Shown: positions 1 to 3,785 of the stretch, piece after piece | How positions within the stretch are numbered: position 1 is the first letter of the stretch | Layout: each line of letters opens with the position of its first letter | Source: Rubrivirga sp. | GTDB taxonomy: Bacteria > Bacteroidota > Rhodothermia > Rhodothermales > Rubricoccaceae | Length of the DNA: 5,090 bases | Direction: 5' to 3' | Assembly (NCBI GenBank): GCA_012269805.1 | Contig: JAAXJP010000373.1 | Coordinates: forward strand, 1-5,090 | Position numbers and translations under genes: made by a program | Notes under the pieces: generated by a model | Told to the model about the DNA's origin: nothing | Databases searched by the model: none | What the model saw: only the letters and a program-made list of their open reading frames with translations

Positions 1-509
1 CGGTCCCGGCGCGTGTCGTACCACCCGCGGCGGTCGTCGTAGCGGCGGTGCCGGTAGTACTCCTGGTAGCGGTCTCCGCCGTAGCGGTTGTAGTAGCGGT
101 AGGGCTCGTGGTACCGGCGATCGAGGATCCGCTCAATGTCGCGGTCGACCTGGGCCCACCAACTGCGGGCCCGGCCGGCGCGGCGCGGGAACGGGTAGAC
201 GCCTCCGTGGCGGCCGTAGGAGGTCCGGTCGAGGAGAGCGTAGGTCCGCCGGACGAGGAGGTCGCGGATGGCGCGCTCCTCGCGGTTCGAGATCCGGAGG
301 TAGCGGTCGAGCTCGTTGACGTAGGCGCGAGCGTCGCGCTCGACGCTCCCGCGGTAGTCCGACGTCCGGCCGTAGCGGCCGTTGTCGTAGGTCGGGGCAC
401 GTCGGTAGTCGCCGTAATCGCCGTAGCCACCGTAGGGCCCGTAGCTGGCGCAGCCGGCCAGCACGACGAGGCCGGCGAGCGCGGCCATCGAGAGAATCGG
501 TCGGTTCAT
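1..509 (-). CDS. Tyr/Arg-rich lipoprotein of unknown function (partial, C-terminus off left edge)
   Basis: Reading the minus strand from the ATG at 509-507 gives 169 open codons that run off the window without a stop. Residues 1-20 form a lipoprotein signal peptide: MNRP, a hydrophobic stretch, then the lipobox L17-A18-G19-C20, so the mature protein should be lipidated at Cys20. Residues 21-54 are low-complexity Gly/Tyr/Asp/Arg (GPYGGYGDYGDY). Residues 55-96 look helical and charged (VERDARAYVNELDRYLRI, then REERAIRDLL). Residues 105-132 hold YPFPRR, a WW pair at 117-118 and a second helix (DRDIERILDRR). From 133 on the chain is again very rich in Tyr and Arg (YHEPYRYYNRYGG). I do not recognise a named family. 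The start is supported by the signal peptide it produces. There is no Shine-Dalgarno; the 20 nt before the ATG are 16/20 pyrimidine. It lies 180 nt downstream of the MarR gene on the same strand and is probably a separate unit. Confidence 0.82.
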   Translation of the reverse strand, partial: MNRPILSMAALAGLVVLAGCASYGPYGGYGDYGDYRRAPTYDNGRYGRTSDYRGSVERDARAYVNELDRYLRISNREERAIRDLLVRRTYALLDRTSYGRHGGVYPFPRRAGRARSWWAQVDRDIERILDRRYHEPYRYYNRYGGDRYQEYYRHRRYDDRRGWYDTRRD

Positions 510-582
510 GACTGGGGAGAGTGGTGGGGTCGCAGTCGCGCTGGGTGGGCGCACGAGGGGAGCCGCGACAAGAGCGGGCGAG

Positions 583-598
583 GTCACACTCTCGTGAC
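583..598. repeat. Short inverted repeat upstream of the lipoprotein gene
   Basis: GTCAC (583-587), six bases, then GTGAC (594-598): perfect 5-bp arms, 74 nt upstream of the lipoprotein ATG. The size and 6-nt spacer fit a dimeric regulator site, but the arms face the opposite way to the CRP/FNR pattern TGTGA-N6-TCACA, and no TAnnTTTG-like promoter word was found nearby. It could be chance. The rest of 510-689 shows no gene that I can support. Confidence 0.25.
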
Positions 599-654
599 AC
601 AACGGCCATGCCGACGCCTCAGACGCCACGGAACCGGTCCAGACGAGCCTAGAT

Positions 655-672
655 CGTCCACCACGCTGGACG
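655..672 (-). terminator. Weak hairpin just downstream of the MarR gene
   Basis: CGTCCA (655-660), a 6-nt loop, then TGGACG (667-672) form a perfect 6-bp stem beginning 18 nt after the MarR stop codon (690-692, minus strand). Transcribed on the minus strand, the stem is followed by ATCTAGGCTC and not by a U-run, so it is not a canonical intrinsic terminator. It may stabilise the 3' end or have no function. Confidence 0.3.
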
Positions 673-689
673 CCCCACCCCGCTCGACC

Positions 690-1139
690 TCACACTTCCT
701 CCGCCTCGACCGCCTCGCCAACGCGCGCGAGCAGGTCGAGCAACGCCTCCCGCTCCGCCTCGGTGAGCGGCGCCAGCATGGCGGCGGCGACGCGCTCGTA
801 CGCCACGCTCTCGGCCTGGAAGACGGCCTCGCCCTCCGGCGTCAGCTCCACGAGCCACACGCGGCGGTCGGCCTCGCTCTGACGGCGGCGGACCGCGCCG
901 GCCGCGACGAGCCGGTCCACGAGCGGCGTCACAGCGCTCTGCCCCACGCCGAGGTGCTTCGCCAGCGCCCCCATCCGGCTCGGGCCGCGGACGCCGAGCA
1001 CGTCGAGCGCGCGGAGTTCCTGCTTCCCGAACGTCCCGTGCGCGGCCGACTGCTCGGCCGCCACGCGCGCGAACAGCACGCTCAGGCTGCGGAGCGACGC
1101 GGCGAACGCGTGGAGCGAGTCGGAATCGGGGGCGGGCAC
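690..1139 (-). CDS. MarR-family winged-helix transcriptional regulator
   Basis: MarR proteins are dimeric winged-helix DNA-binding regulators, usually repressors released by small, often phenolic or lipophilic, ligands or by oxidation. With the GTG start at 1139-1137 the product is 149 aa, the usual family length. An N-terminal dimerisation helix (SLHAFAASLRSLSVLFARV) is followed by the helix-turn-helix: MGALAKHLGV, then the recognition helix GQSAVTPLVDRLVAAGAV. The wing RRRQSEADRRVWLVELTPEG carries the D-x-R of the family. A C-terminal helical pair (LAPLTEAEREALLDLLARV) completes the dimer interface. An ATG at 1217 would add 26 residues. I prefer 1139 because the extra codons (TTT CAA AGA TTG) are unlike the rest of the gene, they overlap a palindrome in the divergent control region, and a TACCTTCC promoter word lies 19 nt before the GTG. 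No Cys is present, so a thiol-based OhrR-type sensor is unlikely. It is divergent from the SDR gene, its probable target. Confidence 0.92.
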   Translation of the reverse strand: MPAPDSDSLHAFAASLRSLSVLFARVAAEQSAAHGTFGKQELRALDVLGVRGPSRMGALAKHLGVGQSAVTPLVDRLVAAGAVRRRQSEADRRVWLVELTPEGEAVFQAESVAYERVAAAMLAPLTEAEREALLDLLARVGEAVEAEEV

Positions 1140-1158
1140 AGACGCGTCGAGGCGGGCC

Positions 1159-1166
1159 GGAAGGTA
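1159..1166 (-). promoter_or_regulatory. Candidate -7 promoter element of the MarR gene
   Basis: On the minus strand 1166-1159 reads TACCTTCC, close to the Bacteroidota -7 word TAnnTTTG and to TACCTTCG before the downstream lipoprotein gene. It sits 19 nt before the GTG at 1139. A TTG (minus strand, 1192-1190) lies 23 nt upstream, slightly further than the usual 19-21 nt to a -33 element. This element helps decide the MarR start. The assignment is inference. Confidence 0.4.
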
Positions 1167-1200
1167 CCGCCCGGGCCATGGTGGTTTCACAATCGAATGG

Positions 1201-1213
1201 TTCAATCTTTGAA
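1201..1213. promoter_or_regulatory. Palindrome TTCAA-TCT-TTGAA, candidate MarR operator
   Basis: TTCAA (1201-1205), TCT, TTGAA (1209-1213) is a perfect palindrome with a 3-nt centre. It lies inside a local AT-rich patch (about 1184-1217) in otherwise GC-rich DNA. A degenerate copy, ATCGAA-TGG-TTCAAT (1192-1206), overlaps it, and an outer pair GTTTCA (1184-1189)/TGAAAC (1210-1215) brackets both. A divergent regulator intergenic region is the typical place for a MarR-family operator. The TTTG at 1208-1211 may also serve as the -33 element of the SDR promoter, so binding here could block transcription. Operator function is inference. Confidence 0.5.
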
Positions 1214-1222
1214 ACATCGGGG

Positions 1223-1241
1223 TCTACAGCGGGTAGAGTCG
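1223..1241 (+). promoter_or_regulatory. Candidate SDR promoter -7 element overlapped by an inverted repeat
   Basis: TAGAGTCG at 1234-1241 resembles TAnnTTTG/TAnnTTCG with one or two mismatches. It is 20 nt before the SDR ATG and 22 nt after TTTG at 1208-1211, close to the Bacteroidota -33/-7 spacing. It overlaps a perfect inverted repeat, TCTAC (1223-1227), 5 nt, GTAGA (1233-1237), which could be a second operator or a leader hairpin. An alternative -7 is AATCTTTG at 1204-1211, which would give a longer leader. Confidence 0.35.
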
Positions 1242-1261
1242 CCTCCCCCACCCCGCCCCTC

Positions 1262-2077
1262 ATGTCGACTCCAACGCAGGTCGTCCTCGTCACCGGCGCC
1301 TCGTCCGGGATCGGCCTCGCGACGGCCGAAGCGCTTCTCGCCCACGGCCACGCCGTCTACGGCGCCGCCCGGCGCGTGGACCGGATGGCCCACCTCGACG
1401 CCCGCGGCGGGCACGCCCTCGAACTCGACGTCACCGACGACGCGTCGATGGAGCGGGCCGTCCAGACAGTCCTCGACGCCGAGGGGCGGATCGACGCGCT
1501 CGTCAACAACGCGGGCTACGGGTCCTACGGCGCCGTCGAGGACGTCCCGATCGACGAAGCGCGTCGCCAGTTCGAAGTCAACGTGTTCGGCCTCGCGCGG
1601 ATGATCCAGCTCGTGCTCCCGCCGATGCGCGCCCAGCGTTCCGGCACGATCGTCAACGTGTCGTCGATGGGCGGCAAGATCTACTTCCCACTCGGGGCGT
1701 GGTACCACGCGACCAAGCACGCCGTCGAGGGCTTTTCCGACAGCCTCCGCGTCGAGCTCGCCGAGCACGGGGTCGACGTGGTGATCGTAGAGCCCGGCTC
1801 GATCGAGACCGAGTGGAGCGACATCGCCGTCGGCCACATGGAGGGCGCCTCCGACGACGGCCCCTACGCCGACCTCACGGCCCGGATGTCGCGCCTCTTC
1901 GAAGGCTCTGGGGGCTCGCCCCCGACCGTCATCGCCGACGTGATCGTGGAGGCCGTCGAGGCGGACCGACCCAAGACGCGCTACGTCGCTGGGGCCCACG
2001 CGCGGACGCTCCTCACCGCCCGCGCGCTTCTCCCCGACCGCGCCTTCGACGCTCTCATCACGTCCCAGCTCAAGTAA
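1262..2077 (+). CDS. Short-chain dehydrogenase/reductase (classical SDR, 17beta-HSD-like subgroup)
   Basis: A 271-residue cytosolic NAD(P)-dependent oxidoreductase acting on an alcohol/ketone whose identity cannot be read from the sequence. All classical SDR signatures are present: cofactor loop T11-G-A-S-S-G-I-G18; R37-R38 after beta-2, which favours NADPH over NADH; D56-V57 for the adenine; N82-N-A-G85; catalytic N107, S135 and Y148-x3-K152; and P-G-S-I-E-T after beta-6. The segment YHATKHAVEGFSDSLRVEL is typical of the 17beta-hydroxysteroid-dehydrogenase-like SDR branch. A start at 1178 is also open and would add 28 residues, but these have no SDR character and would cross the divergent control region. 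The ATG at 1262 puts the Rossmann fold at residue 6, as is normal. There is no Shine-Dalgarno; 18 of the 20 bases before the ATG are pyrimidines. It is followed after 3 nt by the MBL-fold gene and so is likely co-transcribed and translationally coupled with it. Confidence 0.95.
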   Translation: MSTPTQVVLVTGASSGIGLATAEALLAHGHAVYGAARRVDRMAHLDARGGHALELDVTDDASMERAVQTVLDAEGRIDALVNNAGYGSYGAVEDVPIDEARRQFEVNVFGLARMIQLVLPPMRAQRSGTIVNVSSMGGKIYFPLGAWYHATKHAVEGFSDSLRVELAEHGVDVVIVEPGSIETEWSDIAVGHMEGASDDGPYADLTARMSRLFEGSGGSPPTVIADVIVEAVEADRPKTRYVAGAHARTLLTARALLPDRAFDALITSQLK

Positions 2078-2080
2078 CCG

Positions 2081-3262
2081 ATGTCCTTGTCTCGCAAGCT
2101 GATGGCCGGCGGCCTCCTCGCCGGTGCCGCCGGCGGCCTCGTCGTCGCCCTCCGCCACCCGACGTTCGGTGCCGCGCCCGCAGGCGACCGACTCGACCGC
2201 ATGCGCCGGTCCTCTCAGTGGGCCGACGGAGCCTTCCGCAACTCGCTCCCGTTGCGCTCGTCTGGATCGCCCGGGATGCTCTGGGAATGGCTCTTCGGCG
2301 GGACCGACCTCCGGACGCCCGACGCGCCGGTCCCGACGGTCGCCCGCTCCCGCGCCGACTTCGACGCGCCGCGACGCCTCCGCCTGACGTGGCTCGGGCA
2401 CGGGACGACGCTCGTCGAGATCGCCGGCCGGCGGTTCCTCATCGACCCGGTGTTCAGCCGGAACGCGTCGCCGGGCCCGCTCTTCGGCGTCGCCCGCTTT
2501 TTCGACCCGCCGCTCCCGCTCGCCGAGGTCCCCGACCTCGACGCCGTCGTCCTCACGCACGACCACTACGACCACCTCGACCACGCGACGGTCCGCCGGC
2601 TGGCCGGCCGCGTGCCACGGTGGGTCTGTCCGCTCGGCGTCGGCGCGCACCTCGAACGCTGGGGCGTGCCCGCCGGGCGGATCACGGAGTGCGACTGGTG
2701 GGACGAGACCGACGTCGCGGGCCTGCGCGTGGTGTGCACGCCGGCGCGACACTTTTCGGGCCGCTTCCTGGACGACCGGAACCGGACGCTGTGGTCGGGC
2801 TGGGCCTTCTTGAGCGACGAGGCGCGGCTGTACGCGACCGGCGATGGCGGCTTCGGGCCGCACTTTTCCGAGGTGGGCGAGCGGCTGGGGCCGTTCGACG
2901 CGACGCTCGCCGAGATCGGCGCCTACAACGCGACCTGGGCCGACGTCCACATGGGGCCGGAGCAGGCCGTCCAAGCTGTCGAGGACGCGCGGGGCGGGCT
3001 CCTCGTGCCCGTCCACTGGGGGACGTTCAACCTCGCGTTCCACGGGTGGACGGAGCCAGCCGAGCGCGTCGTCGTCGCGGCCGAGGCGGCGGGCGTGCCC
3101 TTGTGCGTCCCGCGCCCGGGCGAGACGGTCGAGCCGGAGGCACCGCCCTCCGTCGAGCGCTGGTGGCCGGAGGTCGCGTGGAAGACGGCCGAGGAGTCCC
3201 CGGTCGTCTCCTCCGGCCTCGACGAGCCGGTGGGCGAGGCGGGCTACTCGGAGGCGGCCTGA
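2081..3262 (+). CDS. Membrane-anchored MBL-fold hydrolase, NAPE-PLD-like
   Basis: A 393-residue metallo-beta-lactamase-fold hydrolase resembling N-acyl-phosphatidylethanolamine phospholipase D (COG2220 superfamily). Residues 8-24 are an Ala/Gly/Leu/Val stretch after Arg5-Lys6, most likely an uncleaved membrane anchor, since no lipobox or clear cleavage site is seen. The fold starts at about residue 100 (LTWLGHGTTLVEI). Metal ligands are complete: H160-x-H162-x-D164-H165 (THDHYDHLD), H224 (PARHFSGR), D255 (GDGGF) and H312 (VHWGTF). D122 in IDPVFS and H290 in HMGPEQAV also match residues conserved in NAPE-PLD. ASPGPLFG after IDPVFS is another family trait. These point to a di-zinc phosphodiesterase, perhaps acting on phospholipids at the membrane, but the substrate is not proven; bacterial relatives are mostly uncharacterised. 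Residues 350-393 form a Pro/Glu/Ala-rich tail outside the fold. It is probably in an operon with the SDR gene 3 nt upstream. Confidence 0.93.
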   Translation: MSLSRKLMAGGLLAGAAGGLVVALRHPTFGAAPAGDRLDRMRRSSQWADGAFRNSLPLRSSGSPGMLWEWLFGGTDLRTPDAPVPTVARSRADFDAPRRLRLTWLGHGTTLVEIAGRRFLIDPVFSRNASPGPLFGVARFFDPPLPLAEVPDLDAVVLTHDHYDHLDHATVRRLAGRVPRWVCPLGVGAHLERWGVPAGRITECDWWDETDVAGLRVVCTPARHFSGRFLDDRNRTLWSGWAFLSDEARLYATGDGGFGPHFSEVGERLGPFDATLAEIGAYNATWADVHMGPEQAVQAVEDARGGLLVPVHWGTFNLAFHGWTEPAERVVVAAEAAGVPLCVPRPGETVEPEAPPSVERWWPEVAWKTAEESPVVSSGLDEPVGEAGYSEAA

Positions 3263-3278
3263 GCCGGCCCCGGGAGCC

Positions 3279-3286
3279 TACCTTCG
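3279..3286 (+). promoter_or_regulatory. Candidate -7 promoter element before the lipoprotein/receptor pair
   Basis: TACCTTCG matches TAnnTTTG at all fixed positions but one (C for T) and lies 22 nt before the lipoprotein ATG, in the 46-nt gap after the MBL-fold gene. No clear TTTG -33 element is visible at the expected distance, as that region is still coding for the MBL C-terminus. It suggests that the lipoprotein and receptor genes can be transcribed independently of the SDR/MBL pair. Confidence 0.4.
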
Positions 3287-3308
3287 GGCGTCCCTTCCTC
3301 CTGTCCCG

Positions 3309-3785
3309 ATGCGCCTCCGCTCCCTCCCCCTCCTCCTGCTGGCGCTCGCCGTCGCGGGCTGCGACAGCACCGACGACGCGCTCGTCCTCGACGCCGACTT
3401 CTACGTGGGGTCCTGGACGCTCGTCAGCGTCGCCGACGACTCGGGCGACCGGACGGCCGAGATCCAGACGCTCCTCGAAGACCTCGCCGTCGACTTTGAG
3501 TCGGACCGCTCGTTCGTCCTCGTGGCCGACTTTTCCGCCCTCGTCAACGCCGCCGGCCAGCCCGACGTGACGCAGACGGGTACGTACCAGGCCGTCGCCG
3601 CGGCTCAGACGCTCTCGCTCCTCGTCAGCGCCGGCGGCACGACGCTCGCCCCGACGTTCCAGGCCGCCGCGTCGAGCGAGGACCGCGTCACACTGACGGC
3701 GCCGGCCGTGATCGTGAGCCAGCTTCTCGGCAACCTCGACATCGACTTCGAGGGCGACGTGGTCCTCGGCCTCGCCCGGCAGTAG
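3309..3785 (+). CDS. Small lipoprotein, possibly lipocalin-like
   Basis: A 158-residue lipoprotein. Residues 1-17 are MRLRS plus a Leu/Ala core, and the lipobox V15-A16-G17-C18 predicts lipidation at Cys18. The mature chain begins C-D-S-T-D-D; an acidic pair soon after the Cys resembles the surface-export signal of some Bacteroidota lipoproteins, so an outward-facing location is possible. Residues 31-41 (FYVGSWTLVSV) followed by alternating strand-like segments (VDFESDRSFVL, then GTYQAV, then LSLLVSAGG, then DRVTLTA) recall lipocalin-like small lipoproteins, a beta barrel opening with G-x-W. That family call is a resemblance only. The reading frame is open far upstream inside the MBL gene, but only the ATG at 3309 gives a signal peptide. 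The gene ends directly at the GTG of the TonB-dependent receptor, which suggests that it is an accessory ligand-binding or assembly partner of that receptor. Confidence 0.85.
   Translation: MRLRSLPLLLLALAVAGCDSTDDALVLDADFYVGSWTLVSVADDSGDRTAEIQTLLEDLAVDFESDRSFVLVADFSALVNAAGQPDVTQTGTYQAVAAAQTLSLLVSAGGTTLAPTFQAAASSEDRVTLTAPAVIVSQLLGNLDIDFEGDVVLGLARQ

Noticed and set aside
30..110. Repeated GTAGCGG words near the left edge, possible DNA repeat array
   Set aside because: They are simply the antisense of recurring Arg-Tyr codons in the lipoprotein tail, irregularly spaced, so they are not a CRISPR or tandem repeat.
1178..1261. Upstream 28-residue extension of the SDR
   Set aside because: It runs through the divergent control region, has no SDR-like sequence, and the ATG at 1262 gives the normal distance to the TGxxxGxG loop.
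48..1604. Long plus-strand open frame (about 518 codons) across the left lipoprotein, MarR gene and SDR gene
   Set aside because: It is antisense to, or out of frame with, three genes that carry clear family motifs or a signal peptide. Its composition is Val/Ala/Arg-rich shadow sequence with no domain, and it crosses the intergenic regions.
1202..3043. 613-codon minus-strand open frame opposite the SDR and MBL genes
   Set aside because: It lies fully antisense to two genes with intact catalytic motifs. The Arg/Glu/Val/Gly-rich product is what GC-rich third positions produce on the opposite strand.
2844..3308. Upstream extension of the 3309 lipoprotein frame into the MBL gene
   Set aside because: The added residues are Arg/Ser/Pro-rich shadow of the MBL coding sequence, and the lipoprotein signal peptide begins exactly at the ATG at 3309.
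1699..3570. 623-codon plus-strand frame overlapping the SDR, MBL and lipoprotein genes
   Set aside because: Out-of-frame Arg/Pro-rich translation of genes that are well supported in other frames.
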